The notes below the pieces were generated by a model, which saw only the letters and a list, made by a program, of their open reading frames with translations, did no database searches and had not been told where the DNA came from. Positions 1-9,714 of a stretch of DNA of 62,936 nucleotides are shown here, piece by piece. The stretch lies in contig JACCLO010000070.1 in the NCBI GenBank assembly GCA_029448655.1, positions 1-62,936 of the forward strand, in the 5' to 3' direction. Numbering within the stretch: position 1 is the stretch's first letter; the number at the start of each line of letters is the position of its first letter. The stretch comes from Wolfiporia cocos. Taxonomy: Eukaryota; Basidiomycota; Agaricomycetes; Polyporales; Phaeolaceae. A program made the position numbers and the translations under genes.

Positions 1-349
1 AGACCATTCTCGTAGTTCAGTCTCTGAGAGACTTGCCGATTCGTGAGGTCCTGACTCCAATAGGCCTTTGTAGTCCTTGGTTACCTCGTTGTCTAGCAAT
101 GCTTTGTGTATTTCTCGTTGGAGTTCGTCATCTGGGATTACCAACTGATGGAGGGCTCGAACGCAAGGATGGCTAATTCTCGCGCAAAGTTAACAAAAAA
201 TTCCGGTTTCAACAGAATATTGTTCCTATTGTCGAGTTCCACCCCCTCTTCATGGTCTGGTCTCCTGGACAGAGGGTCTGCAGTAAGCATGGTTTTCCTG
301 GTTTATGGTGCATGGAGAAGTTAAATCTTGACAGATATAATGCCCATCT
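1..349 (-). pseudogene. Ty3/gypsy pol remnant, RNase H to integrase linker
   Basis: Read on the minus strand, this piece continues an RNase H domain into the linker before integrase. The recognisable string is RWALYLSRFNF followed by HHKPGK, the usual end of gypsy RNase H. After a one-base frameshift comes a linker with DPLSRRPDH-like and LLKPEFF-like text. Stops and frame changes show it is dead. It is the same coding sequence as the 1240-1326 and 7402-9714 pieces: the solo LTR at 350-1239 and the element at 1327-7396 separate the three parts. Integrase itself would lie left of the window. Bases 345-349 (CATCT) are the left target-site duplication of the solo LTR. Confidence 0.8.
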
Positions 350-1239
350 TGTCACAGATCTGACATTTTTCCGCAATTAATTGCCATTTATCCGGTATTA
401 TTACGCATACCTACGAGTTATCCTGTACTTATCAGTACAAGCCGACATGCCGGTGTAACCTAACAGTTATTACCTAAGCCCAAGAGTGCTTACGCGCTAC
501 TAAGCATCTATGACACGGCGCTTACACGCTAGTCATCAAGCATGACATGTTACATGACACTCTGTCACAAGACTAGACCTATGGTCTATTCTAACCCATG
601 ATACCATCATTACAAATAATGATATCATCATGACATCATATGGTCTAGCCCCTGGCTATGACATCACTATGATGTAACCCCTTCGTCATCATTACCAATT
701 ATGACACCATTGGACCTAGGCCTACAGCCCAGTCCAATCCATAGCACGCCATCATTACACAATAATGGCATCACTATTCTAGACCCATGGTCTAGTACAT
801 TCCATGACATCATCATTTCCAATCATGACGTCATTATGATCCAGGCCTCCGGCCCGGTAACCATGTATGCGGATCTTCTGATCCATCCCTCGTATCTTAC
901 TGGCTAAGTCCATTACTGGCTAGCATGGTCACTATAGATACCTATGCATGATGCCTTATCGCATCATTATGATATACGGATGGTGCCATACTGACACCAT
1001 CGCCTTATGCAAGCATATGACTAACACGTTTAGGGTAGGACCATTCCCTACTTACGTAATCAAGTATAAGCATGTATATAAGATAGGGCTTAACGCCTTT
1101 AGTCGTTAGTTCTGTTCTTCTAGGCGCTGCGCGCCCTAGAAGAACTTCACCTCTCTTCTGCGCGCCTTCTGACTGCTTGCCTGCTTATTCCCCTCACCTT
1201 GTGGATTAGGCGGTGAGTCCCACAGTTAGATCTGTGTCA
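350..1239 (+). mobile_element. Solo LTR, 890 bp, TSD CATCT
   Basis: The segment starts TGTCACAGATC and ends TCTGTGTCA, imperfect inverted termini of TG...CA type. It is flanked by CATCT at 345-349 and 1240-1244, a 5-bp target duplication, and removing it rejoins the RNase H reading frame. A TATA box (TATATAAG) lies at 1075-1082. About 30 bp later is an AGTTCTGTTCT-like stretch and a strong hairpin with an 11-bp stem, GTTCTTCTAGG / CCTAGAAGAAC (about 1111-1145). Termini, TATA context and the end motif GTGAGTCCCACAG place it in the same superfamily as the LTRs at 1327, 6301, 28301 and 59936. No internal region remains, so it probably arose by LTR-LTR recombination. Confidence 0.9.
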
Positions 1240-1326
1240 CATCTTGCCTGTCTCCTGGTGAGCTTCTGAGCCGTCTTGAAGTAGGTAGGTTCAGATGATC
1301 CGACCATACTTCGAATTTTTCCGGGT
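1240..1326 (-). pseudogene. RNase H fragment of the split gypsy pol
   Basis: On the minus strand this reads FEVWSDHLNL and then a RR..R..P run, matching the conserved gypsy RNase H string around WSDHxNL. It bridges the RNase H part at 7402-7588 and the RNase H end at 1-349. Its left end carries the CATCT duplication of the solo LTR and its right end (1322-1326, CGGGT) the duplication of the 1327-7396 element. A frameshift separates the two halves of the motif. Confidence 0.8.
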
Positions 1327-2424
1327 TGTCACAGATTTATCTGGGGCTTACAGCATTTTTCCTACGATTATAGCAATTTACCTGGGATTTATACGTCTAA
1401 CTACAAGTTATCTACGGGTTAACTCCCATTGCCACCACGACAAGCTCTTAATTGGGCTTATCAACCACATGACTAGCTTACGTAACGCTACGGTACAGCC
1501 ACGTCCAATAGCAACACTACAGCATACGTCATAGGTCTCGCCCGTCAGAGCAAGACCAGCCACGTCATAGATCGTAGATCATAATGATAGGCCGAGCGCG
1601 GCACGCTCGCATAATAATGTCCACATGTACAAACAGTGCCTCGCGGCCTTGTACTATTGGGTCGGCCTTCCCGGCTTCCCACCGCCATAAGATCTTTGAT
1701 CACAATGGCACCTCAGGCGCGCCACGCCTTCGCATAATAATGGCAACACGACCAAACAGCACTATATTAGCACCAAGGGCAATATCGCTATAGGCTCGGC
1801 CTTCTCGGCCATCCCACGGACTCGGCGATTCTACCAAGTCCCGGGCTTCTGCCATCACGGCGATTGCCCAAACACCGGTCCTCGCCTCACGGCTAAGACC
1901 AACACATGTCCCGGTTACCTTCCGGTCCGGACATATCATCATGCTACGGTACCTAACGGTCCAATAGCATAACGACCTCGGCAGTCCCGCCTTGGTCATC
2001 CAACGAAGACCGGCCAATCGCCATTTATACCGCAAGGTATCCGGCAACCGGCTCCCCATATACCCGGGCTGCGCCCGCATTAACACAAGATAAAGGTATA
2101 ATCCCTCTTCTACTATTGGTTCGGCCATTAGGGCCTTCCACGGCCATTGTAGATAGAGTCCATAAACATCAGATAAGATAGCGCTTCGCCCCTTGGCAAA
2201 GCCACATAACCCGGAATGGTCATAGCTAGCTAGTAGCACGTGCCATCCGCATAAACATGTATATAAGTAGGGCCTTGACGGCCTATAACTTTAGCTCTAT
2301 TCTTCTCGGCGTCCGCCGTAGAAGATACCTCCAATATCCCTGCTGCATTGAGTTCTCTACCTCCCCCAGTCGCCTTGTCATATAGGATACAGGCTTGGTG
2401 AGTCCCACAGAGAGTTCTGTGTCA
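1327..2424 (+). repeat. 5' LTR of the 1327-7396 element
   Basis: 1098 bp, starting TGTCACAGATTT and ending TCTGTGTCA. TATA box TATATAAG at 2260-2267; predicted transcript start near 2293, where AGCTCTATTCT matches the primer-binding-site complement except for one base. A short GGCC-loop-GGCC inverted repeat lies between the TATA box and the start. The 179-residue minus-strand ORF across 1700-2239 is an LTR artefact, not a gene. Confidence 0.92.
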
Positions 2425-2426
2425 TA

Positions 2427-2437
2427 AGAATAGAACT
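2427..2437 (+). promoter_or_regulatory. Self-primer-type primer-binding site
   Basis: AGAATAGAACT begins two bases after the 5' LTR end. Its reverse complement, AGTTCTATTCT, is present exactly at 7262-7272 in the 3' LTR and with one mismatch at 2293-2303 in the 5' LTR, about 34 bp after the TATA box. That is the geometry of Tf1-type self-priming, where the 5' end of the mRNA folds back onto the primer-binding site. I see no match to a tRNA 3' end (no TGG start). Confidence 0.7.
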
Positions 2438-2639
2438 TCCTACCCCCCTGCGCCTCCTTAATTGGTGGCGCCTGGGGTTTTTTCCTCCAACAGGTGTCTG
2501 AGATAGCGCAGGAGCCGCTGCTCCTCTGCAAAGAGGATGCATGCTCCGTGGTTACGGATATGGAATACATCGGCGGCGGGTTTAGCGGCCTGCTGCCACC
2601 CAGTGGGGCTCTACCTGCCTAATCAGCGGAAGGGTCCTG

Positions 2640-3850
2640 CAAACCCGGACTCCAGGGTTAAGGAGAGGCGCCGGCTTCCTGACAAGGTTGCTGGTGCCAG
2701 CGTTGAGACCCGCCTATTGGGAAAAGGGGACCGTCTGCCTGTGTGCGCGCAGCCCCCTGTCTTGGCAATCCCTGTTCAGGGACCCAACACTACCAGTAGG
2801 ATCCCCATAGGGATATGCGCTTCGGCGTATTCCCTTAGTTGGGTGTGGGAATCTTCCAAAGCCGCCCCCCAGGCGTAAGGGGCCCGCTTGGGATCTCCTT
2901 CGGGGAATCCAAGTGGTGAGGTGGTGCGGCTCGCAAGGCCAAACCAGCCGAGGTCACTCGCGGTAGCCAATAGCGTAAGTCCTACGGGCAGCTCGGTGTG
3001 CGAGCCTGGGTTAAACCGAGTTGGGGCCCCACCGGAAGCATGCGGCGTTGCCCACCATCCTTGATGTGTGGAGCGCTCGTGAATGCGCGATCTTAGATCG
3101 ACGGATGGTTTTTTAGCCCTGATGTGACACCCAGGGGCTATAGATGGCAAGCCTTACCACTAAAGCGCGGACCGGTCGCGGTGTAATACTGCGACCACTT
3201 TCCAGCTCATCTCCACGAGGAAATGGGCTGTGTATCCTATTCCCAACCATGTGACCCAGCTTATCAAGCGCTGGCAGTCACCGACTCTCTTTCTAGAAGG
3301 AAGTCGCGCGCTTCGATGAAGACACCTGTCGGCTAAATTCCGCGCGGCGTCCTGACAAGGGCGCCCCTAACCATGCCCCCGTTCTTCTTGTGTTAGACAT
3401 GACCACTCAGCGTTGATCGCTGATGATGAGCTCTCTTTCAGGTACCCTGGTATCCCAGTCAATAAGTAGATAAATATGTAGTTTTAGTGGCGGCTCCTAG
3501 TAGCTTACTTACTTGTAAAGTAGCTTAGAAAACCGTCCAATAGCATTTGTATTCGCCTCTGGAAATCCTGCGTCACCTGCTGGTTCCCAGGTTATCTAGC
3601 CTGGTTAAGGTCGCTTATGTACATATAAAGCAACCTTTTACGTCTTAGGTACAATAAGTCAATCGAAAAACGATACTAGTACCTTACTCGACGTAGGATC
3701 GCGTACGCTTGGCAAACATATGCTTATAACTATTATTACTATGGGAATGCCTAAGTACCAAGTCGATTAAGATTCTTAATCTATCGGCGCCCGTTTGACT
3801 TCGGTCTTCGCTCCTGAAAAGGGGATTCGGGTTATTGAGCATCTGTCATT
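2640..3850 (+). other. Structured leader shared with the 59936 element
   Basis: This block aligns by eye with 60848-61600 of the gag-bearing element. Shared landmarks in the same order are CCCGGACTCCAGGGT, GAGAAAAGGGGAC-like text with GTCTGCC, CCCAGGCGTAAGG, AAGTCCTCCGGGCAG-like text, a very similar stretch at about 3092-3150 versus 61265-61325 (GATCTTAGATCGAC, then GGTTTTTTAGCCCTG and ATGTGACACCC), and a GCTCCTGAAA hairpin near 3811 versus 61580. No reading frame is conserved across it; short ORFs differ between the two copies. I read it as an untranslated RNA leader that may serve packaging, dimerisation or translation. That role is inference. Confidence 0.65.
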
Positions 3851-5142
3851 TGGTCACATGTCACAAAGAACCTTAGAACGGGGGCACCCCTTTGGTAATG
3901 GAATTCCTGACAAGGAAATTACCATCCGATTGGGAAGAGACGTCTGACAAGCGTCTATAAATAATTGGGTACAGCGCTGTTTCCACCAGCCACCCATGTA
4001 CAAACAGATCGCAACAAGATTACTTCATTGAATCTTGCAATCTGGGTTAGAGGAAAGGAAAACAAGGGACACACGCTATTAATACGCGTTCCCTTGAAGT
4101 GTAGCGGAGGCCGCAAGGCTTCTAGAATCACACTTCATTCGGCATTCTCGCACAATCGCCGAATCTACACCGGTTTCCAACCGGTCCCCCCCTGTATTGA
4201 AGTCGACAATTTCGCACGCCAATCGCAAAATTCGTCACGAGGCTAGCTACCTCACTTTTGATTTCACTTCGATTCAACTTTTCTCTGTGGGGAGAATAAC
4301 CGAATTCGAAAAATACACCTTAGCAACTCAATGCGATCGTCCGCAAAAGGTCTCGAAGAAGCACTCGAAAACTTCCAGAGATAACAAGGGAGTCCCCTTA
4401 TTAATTCAATCAAGCCGATTTGGCAATCGGTTATCATTTAATTGCTTGGTTTACGGAAACCTACGCCGTCGAGACGCGTAATAAATAAATCCGGATCTGT
4501 ATCCTTACGTCAAGAAAGGATTACATCTCGTCACTACATCGAATATGGGCCTGGAAAACCCTTCGATTCCAACAAACTAGGGCTTGGAAACCTTAGTATA
4601 AAAATCTGGTCGCATATGCGATCGACACTACTGGATTACAGCCGTATATGGATATACTGACAAATAATACCTTCGGCCCACATCCCCCCACCCTTATCTG
4701 GGTATAGAGGCGGTTTAACCTCTTTAAAAACCAAAACCATCTGGATAGGTTTGATCGGGAGATCTATGGTGAAAGAGGGGGTGGAAACCCTAATTTCGCA
4801 CCTAGGACCTTAACAAGTCCACTATCCCACGCTTACAAATGAACCTTACGGTCATTAAAGCAACAAACGACATGCACTAAGAGGCCTGATTACCTCATTC
4901 ATGCTTGATACTGTCCTATTCGTATATGGACGACAACCCTGTAATAGGAATATAGTAGCTATCTATCCAATAGCGAAATATACCTCTTCCCCCAACGATC
5001 ATCCAGTTCCCACGCTTACAATGTCATACTCAATCGAAGAACGACTTTAACGACATACAACGCACATTGGAAACTACCGTCATCGCCACCACGTGACTTC
5101 AGCCCTTACGGGATACTACCTATACGAGACAACTCCTGACAA
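2671..5142 (+). other. Recurring TGACAA-loop hairpins
   Basis: TGACAA occurs as an apical loop at 2680-2685, 3353-3358, 3908-3913, 3945-3950 and 5137-5142. Stems: CCGGC and CC around a TT/TT internal loop (2671-2694); GGCGTCC/GGGCGCC, seven pairs with one G-T (3346-3365); TTCC/GGAA inside GGTAAT/ATTACC (3894-3923); AGACG/CGTCT with a bulge (3938-3956); TCC/GGA (weak, 5134-5145). The hairpin at 2671 has a counterpart at 60877-60899 with the same loop and internal loop but different paired bases. A TGACAA at 4658-4663 has no stem. Confidence 0.6.
3965..4660 (+). other. Short overlapping ORFs in the non-coding element, unrecognised
   Basis: Three overlapping open frames of 72-94 codons occupy this stretch (starting near 3965, 4197 and 4442). 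None shows a domain, zinc knuckle, aspartic-protease DSGA or RT motif. They could be relics of a gag gene or chance ORFs. I do not propose a protein here; the note records that the only sizeable sense ORFs of the element lie here. Confidence 0.3.
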
Positions 5143-5970
5143 GGATGTATGTTCTCACGGTTACCCAATAAGGCCTCACTACGGCAACGACACTACAGTA
5201 TCAGGGAATACAATCATAAGCATTGACCATAATGCACAATGATTAGTACCTATACTATGGGGTTTTACACGAGAAGCCTACTCGTTAATAAATAGTGCAC
5301 TACAACAACGAAGGCACAGCTTCATTCCGGAACTTACGAATCCGAAGAGATCGCTTACATAGAAGCAATCTAACTAGGGGACACAACCCCTGTAACAAAT
5401 GGGCATTGACAAATGTCATCACGCTTAGTACTTGCGATACTAGGGAGGCGACGCCCTCATAAACGTTCATAAGGCGACGTCCTTTAATAACCGTTCAACC
5501 GCATAAGTCGTACAAAGTAGGATTACCCCTGTACAAGCACAAAGCCTAAGGACACCCGCCACTGCGACGGAAGGAACTTGCAATCCCATTCACCGCTAGG
5601 CAATAGACTGTCCCGTAAAAAGCACCGCCTATGTCTACACTCAATGGGTACTACGCATAAGCAACATATCCGACCAAGGGCTCGAAGAGACACTAGAAAA
5701 TCTCCAGAGCTAACAGTGAAGCCCTCACTCTAAGGAATATCGCACAATGCTATCCGAAACACGTACCACGACACAATGCACCCTCTAATACGCTTGGCAA
5801 GCTATTGGAGATACAGATTACTAGTAGACTCAAAGCACTATATGATGACCATTTCCATATCGCCTTCTACTACGAGTAACGTCATAAGCAAAAGCAACAA
5901 TCCGACCAAGGTCGCGAAAAGGCACTAGAACACCTTCAGCAGATAACAGGAGAGCCCTCCTTCTAGGATC
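4335..5970 (+). repeat. Three diverged copies of an about 70-bp module
   Basis: A module with GTC(C)G..CAA(A)GG, then TCGAAGA.GCACT.GAAAA, CTCCAGAG.TAACA and a GxxCCCT end appears at about 4336-4405, 5668-5740 and 5896-5972. The copies are clearly related but differ by substitutions and small indels. They belong only to the internal region of the 1327-7396 element. No ORF is conserved across them. Confidence 0.55.
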
Positions 5971-6230
5971 CGCGTGCACAATGACAATACACTCTAGTAA
6001 CACGACTACACTTCCCTAACAACGGCATTTGACCTCTCGGTCATCACGCGTTGATAATCGCTAGTAACGGCATTTAGCACTTCGCTATCACGCGTTACAA
6101 ATCAATAAGGAAAAAAATCGCCTACCACGCTCAGGTTCCACTCCAAGTCCTGAAACTCCCATTTATCCCTGTTCAATTAACAAATTGAAGCAGCACCATA
6201 ACGGCATTTGACACTTCGTCATCACGCGTT
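5402..6230 (+). repeat. Array of four covarying hairpins before the 3' LTR
   Basis: Copies at 6021-6052, 6066-6096 and 6200-6230 share the frame AACGGCATT ... ATCACGCGTT, with outer pairing AACG/CGTT. Their inner stems differ but still pair: TGACC/GGTCA, TAGC/GCTA and TGAC/GTCA. A fourth, shorter relative is at 5402-5427 (GGCATTGAC...GTCATCACGC). The loops are TCTC, ACTTC and ACTTC. The paired changes argue for selection on RNA structure. Confidence 0.6.
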
Positions 6231-6300
6231 ATACCGCTCTTGGGACGTACATAATGAGGAATAGTTTCATCAGGTACGATGAAACCTAAAGCGGGGGTAA

Positions 6301-7396
6301 TGTCACAGATTTATCTGGGGCTTACAGCATTTTTCCTATGATTATAGCAATTTACCTGGGATTTATACGTCTACCTACAAGTTATCTACGGGTTAACTCC
6401 CATTGCCACCACGACAAGCTCTTAACTGGGCTTATCAACCACATGACCAGCTTACGTAACGCTACGGTACAACCACGGTCCAATAGCAACACTACAGCAT
6501 ACGTCATACAGGTCTCGCCCGTCAGAGCAAGACCAGCCACGTCATAGATCTTAGATCATAATGATAGGCCGAGCGCGGCACGCTCGCATAATAATGTCCA
6601 CATGTACAAACAGTGCCTCGCGGCCTTGTACTATTGGGTCGGCCTTCCCGGCTTCCCACCGCCATAAGATCCTTGATCACAATGGCACCTCAGGCGCGCC
6701 ACGCCTTCGCATAATAATGGCAACACGGCCAAATAGCACTATATTAGCATCAAGGCTAATATCGCTATAGGTCACGGCCTTCTCGGCCTCCCACGGACTC
6801 GGCGTCTCCAAGTCCCGGGCTTCTGCCATCACGGCGTTGCCCAAACACCGGTCCTCGCCTCACGGCTAAGACCAACACATGTCCCGGTAACCATCCGGTC
6901 CGGACATATCACATGCTACGGTACCTTCCGGTCCAATAGCATAACGACCTCGGCGTCTCGCCTTGGTCATCCAACGAAGACCGGCCAATCGCCATTATAC
7001 CGCAAGGTATCCGGCAACCGGCTTCACCTATACCCGGGCTGCGCCCGCGTTATCAACACAATAAAGACATAATCCCTCTATTACGATTGGGTCGGCCATT
7101 AGGGCCTTCCACGGCCATTCTAGATAGAGTCCATAAACATAGATAAGATAAGCTTCGCCATTGGCAAAGCCACATAACCCGGTAAGGCAACCGCTAGCTA
7201 GTAGCACGTGCCCTCCCGATACACATGTATATAAGTAGGAGCCAAGCGCTCTTATAACTTCAGTTCTATTCTTCTCGGCGTACGCCGTAGAAGAACCTCC
7301 TACCTCCTATGCGTCTGATAACCTCTCCTCACCTAAGTCGCCTTAGTTCATCGCAAGGATACTGGCTTGGTGAGTCCCACAGAGCCATCTGTGTCA
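6301..7396 (+). repeat. 3' LTR of the 1327-7396 element
   Basis: 1096 bp, starting TGTCACAGATTT and ending TCTGTGTCA, followed by the duplication CGGGT. TATA box at 7228-7235; AGTTCTATTCT at 7262-7272 is the exact complement of the primer-binding site. A GAGC/GCTC inverted repeat replaces the GGCC/GGCC of the 5' LTR at the same place. Downstream, TTCTTCTCGGCG and CGCCGTAGAAGAA form a long hairpin. The preceding GCGGGGGTAA is the likely polypurine tract. Confidence 0.92.
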
Positions 7397-7401
7397 CGGG
7401 T

Positions 7402-8922
7402 GACCTTCGAGATAATGTTGCCATTCTTCTAATGCTCGAATTATGGCTAGCATCTCTTTGTCATAAATTTTGTAGTTCCGTTCCGGGGCAGTCATGCCTG
7501 TGGAATAGAAGCGCAAGGATTCCATTCCAACTATCTGGTGACCATTGCGTTAGGACTGCTCCAGTCGCAAAGTCTGATGTGTTGGCTTCTATACGGAATT
7601 TCTGAATTTGTCCGGAATATGTAAGATGGGGGCAGTTGTAAAGGCCGCCTTGAGCTTTTGGAAAGCTTCTTCCCGTGCTTCATCCCAATGCCATTTCTCC
7701 GACTTCTTCATGAGTGTTGTCAGGGGTTTCACAATTTTCAAGAAGTCCTGAAAAAACCGCAGATAGAAGTTCGCAAAGCATAAAAAGGCTTGAACATCCA
7801 TCACCTTGGTTGGGGTCAGCCAATCTAATACTCCTGATAGTTTCGAGGGGTCCATTTCGACTCTGCCCTTAGAAATTATCATACCCAAATAGTCGATGCT
7901 ACTTTTTTCAAAGAAGCATTTCTCGGGTTTGGCATATAGATCATTGTCCCGCAGCCTTTTCAGGACTGCCTTGGTGATTTTGCGGTGTTACTCTAAGTAG
8001 TTGCCAAAGATCAGTATGTCGTCCAGATAGACTATGACTTTTCCGGTGGCAATGAAATCCTTTAGGACGTCGTTCATCATTGCTTGGAAAGTCCCTGGCA
8101 CGTTCTTGAAACCGAAATACATAACCATGGCTTCGTACAACCCCTGTTTAGTAATGAATGCTGTTTTCCATTCATCACCTTCCTTGATACGGACGTTGTT
8201 GTAACCCCATCTCAGGTCGATCTTAGTAAAGATCGATGCACCTGAGAGTTGGTTGATAAGGTCCGATATCTGGGGTATAGGGTACTTGTTATCCACAGTT
8301 ATTTCGTTCAGCTTCCTGTAATTGATTACCATGCACAAGGTTCCATCTTTTGGCAACGAAAAATACTGGGCTGGCCATAGGGGAGCTGAATCTCAGATGT
8401 AGCCTTTTCGCTTTTCTTCAGCGATCCAGTCACGGAGGGAATTTTCTTCCTTTGGCAAGAGGGAATATGGTTTGGCCAGTGTTGGCAATGGAGTGCCTTC
8501 GATTAAATTGATGGCATGATCATATGGCTTACGTGTTGGCATCTTTCGGATGCTTTTTGCGAAAATACCATTGGGCCGAATTCCCAATTCCATAGGCACA
8601 AGCTGCTTCCATTTTTCGGTTGCAGCTTCTGGTCTGTTCTGGTGGATTTCTCCTACCATTCCCATGAGGAGTCCCAATTCCTCATTGGACAGGGTACCGA
8701 TCCACTTGATAAATGGATCATCAGGGTTTCCATCTCCAATCGTGTCTAGCGCAGAATCCCAAATGTTGCTGATGTTATTATTGTCCTCTTCGTCATCGGG
8801 TGCAACTTCTTCCGAATCAGGGGACGATTCTGAGGCTTCTGGGCATGCAGACCCACATCGATATACCAGACTGCCAGAGTTCCAGTCCATAGTGGGGTTA
8901 TGTTTAATTAACCAGTCATATC
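7402..8922 (-). pseudogene. Ty3/gypsy reverse transcriptase and RNase H, decayed
   Basis: Minus-strand pol of the oldest element. From 8890 leftward: an RT N-terminal lead (YDHAINL, LPKEENSLRDW, KGYI), then after a frame break RT proper in 8356-7988 (VINYRKLNE, FTKIDLRWGYNN, the YLDDILIF active-site loop with two Asp), then the thumb/connection in 7888-7589 (GMIISKGRVEMDP, FLCFANFYLRFF, AFTTAPIL). The RNase H start (EANTSDFATGAVL) follows at 7588-7402 with stops. Frames change at about 8390, 7985 and 7588. No dUTPase lies between protease and RT, unlike the element at 16547, so this is a different lineage. Continuation is at 1240-1326 and 1-349. Confidence 0.88.
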
Positions 8923-9327
8923 CTAGGATAAGGTCGTGGTTGTGGATTTCATGATGGTAAGGAATACCTTTTCCTTGTGCTCGCCATGTTGCATGAATCC
9001 TTTAACTGACTTATTGATGAGACCATTTTTGTTGTATGATCCATCTGCATTATGAATCCAAAAAGGGTCTTTCTTATCGTGGGTGACTAGACGATGTTTG
9101 TCAACAAAGTCTGAGTTGATGACTGATAACGTTGCTCCACTATCGATTAAAGCCAAGCCTTGCACTTTCTGACCATAGACCCACAAGTCAACCCAGATCT
9201 GGAAAGATCGGGACTTATCACATGCATGATTCTTGTAATAGTGATATAAATTTTCACAATTTTTTACAAGCAGGTCAGCAGTACAGGCAACTATACTAGT
9301 ACACAGCACACATAGGCAAGGATTCAC
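8923..9327 (-). pseudogene. Ty3/gypsy aspartic protease
   Basis: An open frame of 134 codons on the minus strand contains ALIDSGATLSVINSDFV, the retroviral-type aspartic protease active-site triad D-S-G followed by A-T. It acts as a homodimer to process gag-pol in related elements. It sits between the gag remnant (9328-9714) and the RT lead, the normal gypsy order. The frame itself is intact, but the rest of the element is dead. Confidence 0.8.
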
Positions 9328-9714
9328 ATGTGCTGAAGGCGAAAATTCGACTCGCTAGCTGGATGGTCAGGAGTTTTCTGGGCAACTGAATGCCATGGGA
9401 TAATGGTAGTGCCCCAATTCGGTGGCTGACCAATTGGGGCTGTTGATGGAGCCGGTGTACTGGCCAGTGGTTCCTCTACCTCCGTGATGCGCACGGATGA
9501 ATGGGCGGTGGAGTTGCCCATGGAGTTGTCACTGTCATCTGGGATCCACATCTCTGTTGTGGTGACCTGGACCATGTGACCTTTGCCATGAGGTGTGGGG
9601 GGGTTGCCGCTAGTAGATTTCTGAGCCCCTTATTGTCCACCTTGGATGCTGGCACCCTCCAATTGCATCACCCCTCCATGTTTGTGCAGTCCTTCCGGCC
9701 GCAGCTCTTGCATG
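9328..9714 (-). pseudogene. C-terminal gag remnant of the minus-strand gypsy
   Basis: Minus-strand frames carry a low-complexity acidic and proline-rich segment (IPDDSDNSMGN, PLASTPAPS) and, further upstream near 9710-9650, a Cys cluster CKSCGRKDCTN that may be a decayed zinc knuckle. The remainder of gag and any 5' LTR are missing: the TRIM copy begins at 9715. Confidence 0.5.

Larger units (their letters stand above)
1327..7396 (+). mobile_element. Complete non-autonomous LTR retrotransposon (LARD-like), TSD CGGGT
   Basis: A 5' LTR (1327-2424) and a 3' LTR (6301-7396) of about 1.1 kb enclose a 3.9-kb internal region; the whole is flanked by CGGGT at 1322-1326 and 7397-7401. The internal region has no gag, protease, RT or integrase that I can find in any frame, only short ORFs (for example around 3965-4660) without family likeness. 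It does have a primer-binding site (2427-2437), a purine-rich tract with GCGGGGG just before the 3' LTR, and a leader block related to the leader of the gag-bearing element at 59936. These features fit a large retrotransposon derivative moved in trans. The LTRs differ by scattered substitutions and small indels, so the insertion is not very recent. It sits inside an older, dead minus-strand gypsy. Confidence 0.88.

Noticed and set aside
1700..2239. 179-codon minus-strand ORF
   Set aside because: Lies wholly inside the 5' LTR, has no domain, and the matching 3' LTR does not keep the frame.
2425..2445. tRNA-primed primer-binding site
   Set aside because: No TGG start and no tRNA 3'-end match; the LTR complement explains it better.
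6021..6230. CRISPR-like array
   Set aside because: Few units, irregular spacing, covarying stems, eukaryotic context.
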